Shown here piece after piece: positions 8,984 to 18,577 of a DNA stretch of 64,000 nt; positions within the stretch are counted from its first letter, which is position 1, and every line of letters starts with the position of its first letter. The notes below the pieces were generated by a model that worked only from the letters and a program-made list of their open reading frames with translations, made no database searches and was not told where the DNA came from. Source of the stretch: Mesorhizobium japonicum MAFF 303099. Lineage in GTDB: Bacteria; Pseudomonadota; Alphaproteobacteria; Rhizobiales; Rhizobiaceae. The stretch is taken from contig NC_002678.2 of the NCBI RefSeq assembly GCF_000009625.1, positions 4,558,001 through 4,622,000 on the forward strand. The letters are read 5' to 3'. Made by a program: the position numbers and the translations under genes.

Positions 8984-10324
8984 TTGGACAAGGGTGCAAC
9001 TCCAGTCGACGCCAGATCTTTTGTCGTCACCAACCGCTCCGTGCTCGCCATAGCGGTGCCGATGACGCTCGCCTATCTGACCACGCCGATGCTCGGCCTG
9101 GTCGACACGGCTGTTGTCGGCCAGTTCGGCGACGCGGCTCTTCTCGGCGGCCTTGCGGCGGGCGCGCTTGTTTTCGACGTCGTCTTCACCAGCTTCAATT
9201 TCCTGCGTTCGGGCACCACCGGCCTCGTCGCCCAGGCTTTCGGGCGTGGCGACACGCTCGAGGAACAGGCGGTGTTCTGGCGCGCCGTGCTGATCGCGGT
9301 CGTTGCCGGTATCGTGCTGGCCGCACTTTCGCCGCTGATCGCCATCGGCGGCCAGTGGTTCATGGGCGCCGAACCGCGTGTCAGCGAGGCGATGGGCGTC
9401 TACATCAGGATCAGGCTACTTGCCGCACCGTTCTCGCTGATCAACTACGCCATTCTCGGCTACGTCCTGGGCCGTGGCGAGGGCGGGCTCGGCCTTGTGC
9501 TGCAACTGGTGCTCAACGGCATCAACATCGCGCTCTGCTTCCTGCTTGGCCTTGAGCTTGGCTGGGGCGTTGCCGGCGTCGCCTGGGCGACCGTCACGGG
9601 CGAATTCCTGGCCATGCTGCTGGGTCTCGCCATCGTGGTTCGCCGCTTCCGCGCGACCCCGCCCTTGCCGCGCCATCGGCTGCTCGACATGGCCGCCTTC
9701 CTGCGCATGCTGTCGCTCAATCGCGACATCATGATCCGCTCGTTCTCGCTGCTTGCCGCTTTCGCACTGTTCACCCGCCAGGGCGCGCAGTTCGGCACGG
9801 TGACGCTGGCTGCCAATGCGGTGTTGATGAACTTCTTCCTGGTCGCCGGCTATTTCCTCGACGGTTTTGCCACCGCGGCCGAACAGCTCGCGGGCCGCGC
9901 CGTCGGCGCGCGCGCCGAACAGCCCTTCCGGCAGGCGGTGCGGCTGACCCTGTTCTGGGGATTAGGGCTGGCCGGCGCCGCGACCCTGGTGCTCTTGTCG
10001 GCAGGCGCCAATCTGGTCGCCATCGTCACGACGTCGCAAGAGGTGCGCTCCGTGGCCGACATCTATTTGCCTTGGGCGGCGTTCACCGCGCTGAGCGGCG
10101 TGCTGGCGTTCCAGATGGATGGCGTCTTCATCGGCGCGACCTGGTCGCGCGACATGCGCAACATGATGTTGCTGTCGTTCCTGGTCTTTGCCGTCGCGCT
10201 GCTGACGTTGGCGCCTGCCTTCGGCAATCACGGCCTGTGGGCGGCGCTGCACGTTTTCCTGCTGGCGCGCGGCTTCAGCCTGCTGACGATTTTGCGGCTG
10301 CGGGTGCGGACGGCGTTCAGCTGA
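8984..10324 (+). CDS. MATE-family efflux transporter (DinF-like)
   Basis: Polytopic exporter of 446 residues with twelve predicted helices in two six-helix halves. The N-terminal half begins VTNRSVLAIAVPMTLAYLTT, followed by PMLGLVDTAVVGQFGD, the MATE signature. The second half carries LFTRQGAQFGTVTLAANAVL and FFLVAGYFLDGFATAAEQL. Members exchange cationic compounds for Na+ or H+. The frame is open from 8849, but the TTG at 8984 (DKGATPVDARSF) fits the family length. The stop overlaps the 3' end of the convergent pyrD by eight bases. Confidence 0.93.
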   Translation: MDKGATPVDARSFVVTNRSVLAIAVPMTLAYLTTPMLGLVDTAVVGQFGDAALLGGLAAGALVFDVVFTSFNFLRSGTTGLVAQAFGRGDTLEEQAVFWRAVLIAVVAGIVLAALSPLIAIGGQWFMGAEPRVSEAMGVYIRIRLLAAPFSLINYAILGYVLGRGEGGLGLVLQLVLNGINIALCFLLGLELGWGVAGVAWATVTGEFLAMLLGLAIVVRRFRATPPLPRHRLLDMAAFLRMLSLNRDIMIRSFSLLAAFALFTRQGAQFGTVTLAANAVLMNFFLVAGYFLDGFATAAEQLAGRAVGARAEQPFRQAVRLTLFWGLGLAGAATLVLLSAGANLVAIVTTSQEVRSVADIYLPWAAFTALSGVLAFQMDGVFIGATWSRDMRNMMLLSFLVFAVALLTLAPAFGNHGLWAALHVFLLARGFSLLTILRLRVRTAFS

Positions 10325-11396
10325 GTGGCTTGGACGCCCACCGATCGAGGTGGCTGTCGCGCAATTCGCCAATGGACTTCAGTCGCTCCGTCTCGCAAAA
10401 GCGTGCCATGCCGGCGACGATACGGCCCGGCAGCGCAGGCCCGGCATAGATCATGCCGGTGTAGAGCTGCACCAGATCGGCCCCGGCGCGGATTTTCTCC
10501 AGCGCGGTCTCCGCGGAGTCGACGCCGCCGACCCCGATAATGGCTATGCCCGGGCCAAGCAGCTTGCGCATCTTCGCCAACACGATGGTCGAGCGTTCGA
10601 ACAGCGGTTTTCCCGAAAGCCCGCCGGTCTCACGTCCGACGTCGCCGCTGCGCAGCGGTGGCCGCGAAATGGTGGTGTTGGAGACGATGATGCCGTCGAT
10701 CCGCTTTTCAACGACCTCGGCGGCGATGTCCTCCAGCTCGGCCTCGACCAGATCCGGCGCGATCTTGAGGAAGATGGGCGGCTGGGTTGCGGCTGACGCA
10801 CGCGCAGCCATGACACGCGACAAAAGTTCGCCGAGCTGCTCGCGCGCCTGCATGTTGCGCAGGCCAGGCGTGTTGGGCGAGGAGATGTTGACGGTCAAAT
10901 AGCTGGCGTGGCGCGCGAAGCGGCCGACACCGCGCTCATAGTCGCCGATGCGATCGGCGCTGTCCTTGTTGGCACCGATGTTGACGCCGACAATGCCGGG
11001 GCGCCCCTTGCGCGCGGCAAGGCGTTTTTCAGCCGCCGCATGGCCTTCATTGTTGAAACCCAGCCGGTTGATCACCGCTTCATCCGCCGTTAGCCGGAAG
11101 ATGCGCGGCTTCGGGTTGCCGGCCTGCGGCAGCGGCGTGACCGTGCCGACCTCGGCAAAGCCGAAGCCGAGGCCGAGCAGTGCGTCGGGCACCTCGGCGT
11201 CCTTGTCATAGCCGGCCGCCATGCCGAGCGGGTTGGGGAAATCGAGACCGCAGAGGCTGACCTTCAGCCTGATGTCGCGCACCGCCCGCGTGCCGGCCGG
11301 CAGGCCGCAGCGCAGCGCCGCGATCGACAGGCCGTGCGCGGTTTCCGGATCGAAGGCAAACAGCAGCTTCTGGCCGAGTCGGTCGAGCACGCTCAT
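10317..11396 (-). CDS. pyrD: Dihydroorotate dehydrogenase (quinone), class 2
   Basis: Membrane-associated flavoenzyme oxidising dihydroorotate to orotate with quinone in pyrimidine synthesis. From the ATG at 11396 (perfect GGAGG upstream) the protein has 359 residues, normal for class 2. The N-terminal amphipathic helices (LDRLGQKLLFAFDPETAH) typical of membrane-bound members are present. LGMAAGYDKDAE, the FMN region GVNIGANKDS and the active-site loop NISSPNTPGLRNMQ with its catalytic Ser follow, then GGLSGKPL and GVGGVDSAE. The start overlaps the DUF952 stop by four bases, so the two are translated together. Confidence 0.97.
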   Translation of the reverse strand: MSVLDRLGQKLLFAFDPETAHGLSIAALRCGLPAGTRAVRDIRLKVSLCGLDFPNPLGMAAGYDKDAEVPDALLGLGFGFAEVGTVTPLPQAGNPKPRIFRLTADEAVINRLGFNNEGHAAAEKRLAARKGRPGIVGVNIGANKDSADRIGDYERGVGRFARHASYLTVNISSPNTPGLRNMQAREQLGELLSRVMAARASAATQPPIFLKIAPDLVEAELEDIAAEVVEKRIDGIIVSNTTISRPPLRSGDVGRETGGLSGKPLFERSTIVLAKMRKLLGPGIAIIGVGGVDSAETALEKIRAGADLVQLYTGMIYAGPALPGRIVAGMARFCETERLKSIGELRDSHLDRWASKPLS

Positions 11397-11743
11397 TGCC
11401 CCTCCAGCGGCGGGAACTGATGTGCGCCATCGGCACCGAGCGGCAGCGGCCGCACCCACTTCACGGCTTTCAAGTCCAGCACCCCGTAAAGATGCGGAAA
11501 CAGCGCGTCGCCGCGCGAGATCTCGTATTTCAGGCCATCACCCAGGCTGGCGTCGTCGATGGCGACCAGCAGAAGATCCGTCTGGCCGGAAAAATGCTTT
11601 GCCGCGGTTTCTCGGACCTGCGCTGCCGTGGAGAAATGGATGAAGCCGTCGGCGACGTCGATCGGCGCGTCGGTGAAGCGGCCGCTGGCTTCGGCCTCGC
11701 GCCAAAGCGCCTGCGGGGTTATCTTGTAGATAAACTGAGACAT
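11393..11743 (-). CDS. DUF952 family protein
   Basis: Protein of 116 residues beginning MSQFIYKITPQALWREAE. It carries the family pattern DGFIHFSTAAQVRETAAKHF and ISRGDALFPHLYGVLDLKAV. Members are small soluble proteins of unknown function, often encoded next to pyrD in alphaproteobacteria, as here. The frame is open upstream to 12097 but crosses the divergent gene, so the ATG at 11743 is preferred. Its stop overlaps the pyrD start by four bases. Confidence 0.9.
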   Translation of the reverse strand: MSQFIYKITPQALWREAEASGRFTDAPIDVADGFIHFSTAAQVRETAAKHFSGQTDLLLVAIDDASLGDGLKYEISRGDALFPHLYGVLDLKAVKWVRPLPLGADGAHQFPPLEGQ

Positions 11744-11850
11744 GGTTGCGCTATAGTCCGAACCAGTCGTGCGGGGAAGGCCACGCCAAGGGTGTTCCCC
11801 ATTTCCGGCGTAAACATGCGATATTTCAGGCCTTGGCCATGGAGGACAAC

Positions 11851-12285
11851 ATGCGTCTGCAACACATCTTGCTCCCCGCCGCGCTGGTTTCACTGGTTGC
11901 GGTATCAGCTTATTCGGAAGAAACCGATCGCTACCGGCTGGAAAAATCCACCAACGGCTATGTCCGCATGGACACGCAGACCGGTGCGATGTCGATCTGC
12001 GAGGAACGCTCGGGCCAGCTCGTCTGCAAGGTGGCGGCCGACGAACGCGCCGCTTTCCAGGACGAAATCGACCGCCTGCAAACCTCGATGAAGGCAATGG
12101 ACGAGCGCGTCACCAAGCTGGAGAATTCGCTCTCCGCCCGCCTCGAATCGAAACTGCCGAGCGAAGAGGATTTCAACAAGACGATGAGCTACATGGAGCG
12201 CTTCCTCAGGGGCTTCATGGGAATCGTCAAGGATATGGACAAGGATAATGGCGGCGGCGCCCAGCTCAATTCGCAGAAGACCTGA
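11851..12285 (+). CDS. Secreted coiled-coil protein of unknown function
   Basis: Protein of 144 residues from the ATG at 11851, with GGAGG five bases upstream. A signal peptide (MRLQHILLPAALVSLVAVSA) is followed by RYRLEKSTNGYVRMDTQTGAMSICEERSGQLVCKVA, a short domain with two Cys that might pair. Next come a heptad-rich coiled coil (about residues 75-105, RLQTSMKAMDERVTKLE) and an amphipathic end MERFLRGFMGIVKDMDKD. I know similar small envelope proteins in rhizobia without assigned function. It could tether or space envelope complexes. Confidence 0.72.
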   Translation: MRLQHILLPAALVSLVAVSAYSEETDRYRLEKSTNGYVRMDTQTGAMSICEERSGQLVCKVAADERAAFQDEIDRLQTSMKAMDERVTKLENSLSARLESKLPSEEDFNKTMSYMERFLRGFMGIVKDMDKDNGGGAQLNSQKT

Positions 12286-12290
12286 GCTTC

Positions 12291-12334
12291 CTACAGCGCC
12301 GCGCGTCTTTTTGGACGCGCAAAGGACGCTGTAG
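12291..12334. repeat. Intergenic palindromic repeat, copy 1
   Basis: A 44-nt inverted repeat whose ends are CTACAGCGCC and its near complement GGACGCTGTAG, with GCGCGTC / GACGCGC inside. It is the reverse complement of the element at 24298-24340 except in the loop. It follows the coiled-coil protein stop closely and may also act as a transcription terminator or mRNA 3' stabiliser. Confidence 0.8.
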
Positions 12335-12467
12335 CACTTTGATCTTGCGAAGTAGCGAAAACGCGGTGCGCTGGTTTTGCCGCTTGAAAACAGCGCGCGG
12401 CCTCTCATAATCGTCCGGCTGGTCCCGAAAAGCTTAAAAATCATCGACGGGATTCGGGGAGGAACAT

Positions 12468-13127
12468 TTGCCGTCAGGCTATTCTTTCGTCATCGCCGAC
12501 GATCACCCGCTGTTTCGCGGTGCGCTGCGCGAGGCGCTTGCCGGCATAGGCAATGTCGCCGCCATCCACGAGGCCGGCGATTTCGAAAGCGCCAAGGCGC
12601 TGGTCGTGGCCAATGAGGATGTCGATCTGGTACTGCTCGATTTGTCGATGCCGGGTGCCAGCGGCCTCTCCGGCCTGATCTCGCTGCGCGGCATCCATCC
12701 TGCGGTGCCGCTCATCGTGGTCTCGGCGCATGACGATCCGGCGACCATCCGGCGCGCCCTCGATCTCGGCGCATCCGGTTTCATCTCCAAATCGGCCAGC
12801 ATGGAGGAGATCCGCAACGCCGTGCAATTGGTGCTGGCCGGCGACATCGCGGCGCCCGTCGGCGTCGATCTCGGCGTCGAGCGCGATCCTGAAATATCGG
12901 ACCTGATCAAGCGGCTGCAGGCACTGACGCCGCAGCAGACGCGCGTACTCGGCATGCTGGCCGAAGGTCTGCTCAACAAGCAGATCGCCTATGAGCTCGG
13001 CGTCTCCGAGGCGACCATCAAGGCGCATGTCTCGGCCATCCTGCAGAAGCTCGGCGTCGACAGCCGCACCCAGGCGGTGATCCTTCTGTCCAAGATCGGC
13101 ACCGACCCGTTGCAGGCCAACGGCTGA
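12468..13127 (+). CDS. NarL/LuxR-family response regulator (CrbR/ErdR-like)
   Basis: DNA-binding response regulator of 219 residues with a TTG start preceded by GGGGAGG. The receiver domain has ADDHPLFR, the phosphoacceptor Asp in VDLVLLDLSMPG, and Lys in GFISKSAS. The GerE helix-turn-helix is LTPQQTRVLGMLAEGLLNKQ, then IAYELGVSEATIKAHVSAIL. There is no kinase next to it. The hybrid kinase at 18578-22087 is a sodium-symporter-fused CrbS-like protein whose known partners (CrbR in Vibrio, ErdR/AgmR in Pseudomonas) are regulators of this size and class, so pairing is a reasonable inference. Confidence 0.9.
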   Translation: MPSGYSFVIADDHPLFRGALREALAGIGNVAAIHEAGDFESAKALVVANEDVDLVLLDLSMPGASGLSGLISLRGIHPAVPLIVVSAHDDPATIRRALDLGASGFISKSASMEEIRNAVQLVLAGDIAAPVGVDLGVERDPEISDLIKRLQALTPQQTRVLGMLAEGLLNKQIAYELGVSEATIKAHVSAILQKLGVDSRTQAVILLSKIGTDPLQANG

Positions 13128-13144
13128 GTGCCTGCGTCGCCCGT

Positions 13145-14653
13145 TCAATCGGGACACTGAACCTCTGTCTGCACCCTCCGGGCGTTGAAGCTCACAAAGC
13201 TGATGGCGGCCATGATCCAGACGCCGATGCCGCCGTAGAGCATCACCCAGCCAAAGCCGTTGCGCAGCGCATTGTGGACAACGGAATCAGCAAGACGGGG
13301 GCTGGGATTTCCGGCCGCGATCCCGTCGGCGAAGAGACGCAGCTGGCTGGCGTCGAGGTCGGGCAGCGCTGTGCTCAGATGCGCCAGCACGCCGCCTGCC
13401 AAGATGAAGCCCATCACCGCTATGTTCACCGCCAGCGAAACCATGCGGGCGCTCATGTCGATGCCCGACGCCATGCCTGCCCGGTCACTCGAAACGGAGC
13501 CTGTCGTCGTGTTGGTGACGGGCGTGTTGGTGATGCCAAGGCCGGCTCCGGCGATCAGGCAGCCGGGCAACATCGTCAGCCAGTCCGGCCGCGCGGCGGC
13601 GCTGCCGAACTTCATCAGGATGAAACCGACACCGATGACGGCGAGCCCGGCCGGAATGATGATGCCGGGCTGGTAGCGCAGCGAAAGCCGCTCCGCGAGG
13701 GGCGGCATGACGAGCGTCGGCAGCGTGTAGGCAAGCAAGGCAAGACCGGTGGAGATGCTGTCATAGCCCAGTCCGGCATGGAACCAGATCGGCAGGTAGA
13801 TCATGAACGGCCAATAGGAGAGGTTCATCGCCGCCGAGCCGACGATGGCGCCGGAAAAGGGCCGGATCCGGAAGACCGAGAAGTCGAACATTGGCCGCTT
13901 GCTGATCCGCTCGGCGATGAGGAAGGCGATGAAGCTCGCGATCGACACGCCGAGGATCGTCAGCGCGACCGGGCTGGCGAAGCCGAGATCCGGTCCCTGT
14001 GTGATGTAGAAGACCAGGCAGAATACCGACGGCGACAGCGTCACGATGCCCGCCAGGTCGAGCTTGCCCGCCTCCGGGTCCTTCGATTCATGGACGCCGG
14101 TCCACGCCAGCACGAACGCCACGGCCGCCGCCGGCCCGTGGATGAGGAACACCCATTCCCAGCTCGATGCCGCGACTATGCCACCGCCGATGATGGGTCC
14201 GAAGCCGAGGCCGACACCGAAGATGACGCCCCACCAGCCCCAGGCGACGGCGCGCTCACGCCCTTCCCTGAATTCGTGTGACAGTACGGCGAGCTGGCAG
14301 ATCAGCACCGCGCCGCCGCTCAAACCCTGCAGGAACCTGGCGACGATCAAGGTCGATACATCGTCAGCCAAGCCGCAGATCAGCGATGTCAGGCCGAAGG
14401 CGGCGATGGAGATCAGGAAGACGCGCTTGCGTCCGTAGCGGTCCGCGATGGTGCCGACTGCCATCAGCACTGTGGTGACCGCGATCGTGTAGGCGTTCAT
14501 CACCCATTGCAATTGCCTGAAGTCGGCGTGCAGCTCTTGCTCCAATGTCGGCAGGATGGTGGGAACGCTCGAAATCTCCAGCCCGAACATCAGGCATGCC
14601 AGGCAGGCGGCAGACAGAACGACGATGCCTCGACGGGTCAGGGCAGTGGGCAT
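13145..14653 (-). CDS. MFS transporter, DHA2 (EmrB/QacA) family, 14 helices
   Basis: Drug/H+ antiporter of 502 residues. The N-terminal part has LFGLEISSVPTILPTLEQEL and LQWVMNAYTIAVTTVLMAVG, followed by IADRYGRKRVFL (motif A) and SGGAVLICQLAVLSHEF (motif C region). Fourteen hydrophobic segments can be counted. It is divergently placed to a LysR gene (144-base gap), the usual arrangement for a regulator controlling an exporter, so induction by an unknown effector through that regulator is likely. Confidence 0.9.
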   Translation of the reverse strand: MPTALTRRGIVVLSAACLACLMFGLEISSVPTILPTLEQELHADFRQLQWVMNAYTIAVTTVLMAVGTIADRYGRKRVFLISIAAFGLTSLICGLADDVSTLIVARFLQGLSGGAVLICQLAVLSHEFREGRERAVAWGWWGVIFGVGLGFGPIIGGGIVAASSWEWVFLIHGPAAAVAFVLAWTGVHESKDPEAGKLDLAGIVTLSPSVFCLVFYITQGPDLGFASPVALTILGVSIASFIAFLIAERISKRPMFDFSVFRIRPFSGAIVGSAAMNLSYWPFMIYLPIWFHAGLGYDSISTGLALLAYTLPTLVMPPLAERLSLRYQPGIIIPAGLAVIGVGFILMKFGSAAARPDWLTMLPGCLIAGAGLGITNTPVTNTTTGSVSSDRAGMASGIDMSARMVSLAVNIAVMGFILAGGVLAHLSTALPDLDASQLRLFADGIAAGNPSPRLADSVVHNALRNGFGWVMLYGGIGVWIMAAISFVSFNARRVQTEVQCPD

Positions 14654-14797
14654 GATTCAACCTTTCGATCTGTAGACGGCACCGGCAGGCCCGCAAGGGC
14701 GGCTCGCTTGTGCTGACGTGACCACGGTAGGTGAGGCTTGATCATTTTGGAATTGCATGGTTGGCTATTTCAGAGACAACAAAACGAGATAACTGAC

Positions 14798-15706
14798 ATG
14801 ACGCTGGACGTAGATGCGGTGAAAGCTTTCGTCGCCGTCGCCGAGTTGCGCAGTTTTACGCGCGCGGCTGAGGCGCTTGGCAGCACGCAAGGGGCAATCA
14901 GCGTCAAGCTGAAGCGGCTGGAGGATCGGATGGGGCAGAGGCTGATCGAGCGGACGCCGCGACTGGTGCGCCTTTCAGCGCGTGGTGCGGTGTTCCTCGA
15001 CCCGGCGCGCGAGCTGCTCGCTGCGCACGACCGTGCCGTCGCCAGTCTCGCCGCTGTTCGCCGCCACTTTCGGCTGGGCATTGCCACCCATGTCGGCGGC
15101 GCCGAAGTGCCGACCTTGCTGGCGCGCCTCAATGCGCATGATCCGGCCTTGACCATCGAGGTGCGGCTCGACGATACGCGCGAGTTGATCGCTGCGTTCG
15201 ATCGCGGCGACCTCGATGCCGCGATCGTCCGGCGCGAGGACGACCGCCGCGACGGCGAGGTACTGGCGCCCGAACATTTCGGCTGGTACGCCACGCCGGA
15301 TTTCGTCTACCGCGCCGGCGAGCCACTGCGGCTGGCGGCATCCGCGCCTTCCTGCAGCATCCGCGACGTCATCACCGGCACGCTCGATGCGGTTGGAATA
15401 CCGTGGACGCAGGTTTTCCTGGGCTGCGGCTCCTTTGCCGTTGCCGAGGCCGTTTCCGCCGGCCTGGCCGTCGGGGCCTTCTCGTCTCGCCTGGTTCCGC
15501 CCGGCACCATGGAGGTCAGCCGTAAATTCGGCCTGCCGCCGCTGCCGGCGTCGGAGATCATGCTCTTGTCGACGCTCTCGGACGCTCAATCGCGCGATGC
15601 ATTGCGCACCCTTACCATGGCGTTTCGCGAGCATCGTCCGTTGGCGGGGGCCAACGGCGCGAAACCCCGGTTCCGCAATTCGCAGATGGTGGACAGCCCC
15701 GTCTGA
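14798..15706 (+). CDS. LysR-family transcriptional regulator
   Basis: Regulator of 302 residues from the ATG at 14798. The winged helix-turn-helix is at residues 1-65 (DAVKAFVAVAELRSFTRAAE and GSTQGAISVKLKRLEDRMGQ), followed by the effector-binding domain (FRLGIATHVGGAEVPTLLAR). It is divergent from the DHA2 exporter gene at 13145-14653, which is its probable target. It converges with the second MFS gene at 15743. Confidence 0.92.
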   Translation: MTLDVDAVKAFVAVAELRSFTRAAEALGSTQGAISVKLKRLEDRMGQRLIERTPRLVRLSARGAVFLDPARELLAAHDRAVASLAAVRRHFRLGIATHVGGAEVPTLLARLNAHDPALTIEVRLDDTRELIAAFDRGDLDAAIVRREDDRRDGEVLAPEHFGWYATPDFVYRAGEPLRLAASAPSCSIRDVITGTLDAVGIPWTQVFLGCGSFAVAEAVSAGLAVGAFSSRLVPPGTMEVSRKFGLPPLPASEIMLLSTLSDAQSRDALRTLTMAFREHRPLAGANGAKPRFRNSQMVDSPV

Positions 15707-15742
15707 GGCTGTCGACCCGCGTCTGTGCGATGACGCCGAATC

Positions 15743-17020
15743 TCAGCGATAGTTTTCGACGGCTGAGCGCAGTTGCGGCGTGGCATCATTCTCGGTCGGC
15801 CGCAAAGGGCGCCGCGCCCGGCCGATAGCGACGCCAAGGCCGAGCGATGCGATCGCCACCAGTGGAATGCCGGCGATCCAGGGCAGGCGCGGTGCTAGAG
15901 CGTAGAGCGCTGTGCCGATCGATGGCCCCAGTGAGTCCTTGAGGTCGACCGCCACCGACGAGGCCGCCATGTAGGAAGCGCGCCGTGCGGGCGGCGCCAG
16001 CGCATTGACGGCGGTCGGCACCAGCGGTCCGACCAGCATCTGCGCGATCGAGCACAGGCTGACCGCTCCGATCAGCGCCACCATCGCCGGCGAGGCGGCA
16101 AGCAGCGCAAAGGCGAAGATCGTCGCTAGGCCGGCACCGACTGTCAGCCACAGCGCCGATCGTGACTCGACCATGCGGCTGACCAGCATCTGCAAGCCGA
16201 CCGTCAAGGCGGCGGCGTAGGCGAACAACGCGCCGACGCCGGATGGCGTCAGCGTCCCGGCATCCTGCGCGTAAAGTGGGATCACCGCCTCGATCCAGTT
16301 GCCGGCGACCTCGAACAGCACGACCCAGAGCAGCAGCTTCGCCAGCCGGCCGTCGCGGAACGCCGGCAGCAGCGCGGACAGGCCTTCCTCTTCGTCGTCC
16401 TCACCGTCGGGAAGATCGTCGCCGGCGGCGCGGCCAATGCCGATCGTCTCGTTCAGGGCGAAGAGCATCACGATGCCGCCCAGCACGAGCATCGTACCGC
16501 CGGCAAGAAACGCGCTGCGCAGCGACACGAGCGCAAGCAGGGCGCCGCAGGCCGGTCCGAGAATCTGCCCGGCGCTTGAACTCACGCGCGCCAGGCTGAA
16601 CCAGCGCGGATGGGCGGATGGCGGGGTCACGTCGGCGATCGCGGTCAAAATCGTCGGATGAAGCACCGATTCGCACATGCCGGTCGCAAGCAGAACGATC
16701 GCGGTAATGGCGACGCCATGCACGAAGAACAGGCCCAGGAAGCCGGCGCCGACGCCGATCGACGAGACAATCAGCACCGGCCGCCGGCCGATCCGGTCGG
16801 CGATGCCGCCGATCAGCGGCGCCGCCAGCAGTTCACCGCCGGCATAGCAGCCGAACAGCAGGCCGATCGCGCCGACGGGAATGCCCGCCTCGCTGCTCGC
16901 CCAGAGCGGAAAGAAAGGCATCAGCGCGCCATCGGCGAAACCGGCGCAGAAGAAGAGCAGAAGCCCCAACAGGGCTGGGCGCGGGGCTGCGCGCCAGGAG
17001 GAAAGAAGCGTGTTGATCAT
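15743..17020 (-). CDS. MFS transporter, 12-helix
   Basis: Major facilitator of 425 residues from the ATG at 17020, with AGGTGA six bases upstream. Motif A reads GGIADRIGRRPVLI between helices 2 and 3. A long acidic cytoplasmic loop (GDDLPDGEDDEEEGLSALL) joins the two six-helix halves. Its N-terminus (LLGLLLFFCAGFADGALMPF) recalls sugar or metabolite efflux proteins of the nitrate/rhamnose MFS type, but no substrate can be assigned. The frame is open upstream to 17266 without conservation. Confidence 0.88.
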   Translation of the reverse strand: MINTLLSSWRAAPRPALLGLLLFFCAGFADGALMPFFPLWASSEAGIPVGAIGLLFGCYAGGELLAAPLIGGIADRIGRRPVLIVSSIGVGAGFLGLFFVHGVAITAIVLLATGMCESVLHPTILTAIADVTPPSAHPRWFSLARVSSSAGQILGPACGALLALVSLRSAFLAGGTMLVLGGIVMLFALNETIGIGRAAGDDLPDGEDDEEEGLSALLPAFRDGRLAKLLLWVVLFEVAGNWIEAVIPLYAQDAGTLTPSGVGALFAYAAALTVGLQMLVSRMVESRSALWLTVGAGLATIFAFALLAASPAMVALIGAVSLCSIAQMLVGPLVPTAVNALAPPARRASYMAASSVAVDLKDSLGPSIGTALYALAPRLPWIAGIPLVAIASLGLGVAIGRARRPLRPTENDATPQLRSAVENYR

Positions 17021-17159
17021 GGCGTCACCTACGCATGGAGGCCCGACTGTCGTCGACGGCCCGGAGATTGCGCGTTGGTTGACGTAAACGCCTACGGTCG
17101 CCCGGAGCGACATGGAGATTTCAGCCGCATGGTTGAATCCCATGCGGCGATGGGACTGT

Positions 17160-17816
17160 TCAGCCGAGCCGCACGGACAGTTCGACGTCCTCGCCAAAGG
17201 GCGTCGACATGTAGCCCGACGCCGGCGAGCGCACCCGTTCCAGATATTCGGGCGAGAAATCGGCATTGTCGGCGATGACCAGCGCGCCTGGCCTGAGCCG
17301 GCTCTCGACCAGGCTGAGGATCTCCGGATAGATCGCCTTGGCGCCGTCGAGCAGCAAGAGGTCGATCGTTTCGGGCAGGTCGGCGCTCAGCGTTTCAAGT
17401 GCGTCTCCCTCGCGGATCCCCACCAGGTCGATGAGGCCGCCCTCGGTCAGATTGGCCTTGGCCCGCGTCACCTTTGAAGGCTCGAATTCGGTGGTGATCA
17501 GGCGGCCGCCGCCATTGTCCCTGAGTGCGGCGGCAAGATAGAGCGTCGAGATGCCGAACGAGGTGCCGAATTCGATGATGATGCGCGCGCCGCTGCTGCG
17601 CGCCAGCATGTAGAGCAGTGTGCCGGTCTCCGGCGAGATCGCCAGCCAGAGGTCCTTCAGCCGTCCATAGAAATCGACATATTCGGTCTTGCTGTTGAGC
17701 AGGCGCGCCCGCTCCTCGTGCGAGAGTGCGGCCACCGCCGGACTGGTCGCGGCATTGGCTTCTTCGTACAGGCGGGCGAGCAGGGGGGCCAGCGGGGCAT
17801 CGGTCAGCGTCGTCAT
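17160..17816 (-). CDS. Class I SAM-dependent O-methyltransferase (family 3-like)
   Basis: Soluble methyltransferase of 218 residues from the ATG at 17816 (GGAG six bases upstream). The SAM-binding motif I is ARIIIEFGTSFGISTLYLAA. TTEFEPSKVTRAKANL is the acidic ribose-binding region and IDLLLLDGAKAIYPEILSLV the post-motif II region, as in catechol-type O-methyltransferases and CmoM-like proteins. It is divergent from a TetR regulator with 92 bases between, suggesting repression by that regulator. Substrate unknown. Confidence 0.88.
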   Translation of the reverse strand: MTTLTDAPLAPLLARLYEEANAATSPAVAALSHEERARLLNSKTEYVDFYGRLKDLWLAISPETGTLLYMLARSSGARIIIEFGTSFGISTLYLAAALRDNGGGRLITTEFEPSKVTRAKANLTEGGLIDLVGIREGDALETLSADLPETIDLLLLDGAKAIYPEILSLVESRLRPGALVIADNADFSPEYLERVRSPASGYMSTPFGEDVELSVRLG

Positions 17817-17908
17817 GAAGTCTCCGGTCGAAATGGCTGCGTGCTTGTGTTGTGCCGAAAAATACGAATAATCCTTCAGGTTTCCAATTCGCATTACCGA
17901 GACGGGAC

Positions 17909-18544
17909 ATGACCGGACGCTCAAGCCCTTTGATTTCCTCACGAAAACAGCCCAAACAGGCTCGTGCCACGGACCTTGTCGCGGCGATTTTGCAAGCGGC
18001 TGTTCAGGTTTTGGAGACGGAGGGCGCACAGCGTTTCACCACCACGCGCGTGGCGGAAAAGGCCGGGGTCAGCGTCGGCTCGCTCTACCAGTATTTCCCC
18101 AACAAGGCGGCACTGCTGTTCCGGTTGCAGAGCGACGAATGGCAGCAGACGACCGACCTGCTGTGCCGTATTCTCCAGGAGGTCGAGAAGCCACCCCTCG
18201 AACGGCTGCGCATCCTGGTGCATGCCTTTGTCCGCTCCGAATGTGAAGAAGCGGCAGTGCGTGGCGCGCTCGACGACGCTGCGCCGCTTTATCGGGACGC
18301 GCCCGAGGCGCAAGAGGCGAGGGCTTCGGCGGAGCGAACGGTCGAGATATTCATGCGCGAGACACTGCCCCAGGCCGAGGATGCCACCCGAGCCTTGGCC
18401 GGCGAACTCGTCATGACGATGCTTAGTGCGGCGGGACGGGATTTTTCGGCAAGTCCGCGAATACCGGCGGAGATCGAGACCTATTCCGACGCGATAGCAG
18501 ACATGTTCTGTGCCTACCTCAGGAGCCTGGGGCACAGGGCCTGA
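17909..18544 (+). CDS. TetR/AcrR-family transcriptional regulator
   Basis: Repressor of 211 residues starting at the ATG at 17909 (MTGRSSPLISS). The helix-turn-helix is in residues 30-75: ILQAAVQVLETEGAQRFTTT, then AEKAGVSVGSLYQYFPNKAA. The C-terminal ligand domain ends SDAIADMFCAYLRSLGHRA. The gene is divergent from the O-methyltransferase at 17160-17816, so the shared 92-bp gap probably holds its operator. Confidence 0.92.
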   Translation: MTGRSSPLISSRKQPKQARATDLVAAILQAAVQVLETEGAQRFTTTRVAEKAGVSVGSLYQYFPNKAALLFRLQSDEWQQTTDLLCRILQEVEKPPLERLRILVHAFVRSECEEAAVRGALDDAAPLYRDAPEAQEARASAERTVEIFMRETLPQAEDATRALAGELVMTMLSAAGRDFSASPRIPAEIETYSDAIADMFCAYLRSLGHRA

Positions 18545-18577
18545 GATCGCCAGCTGTGGCCGGCCGGCCCGTTGGTG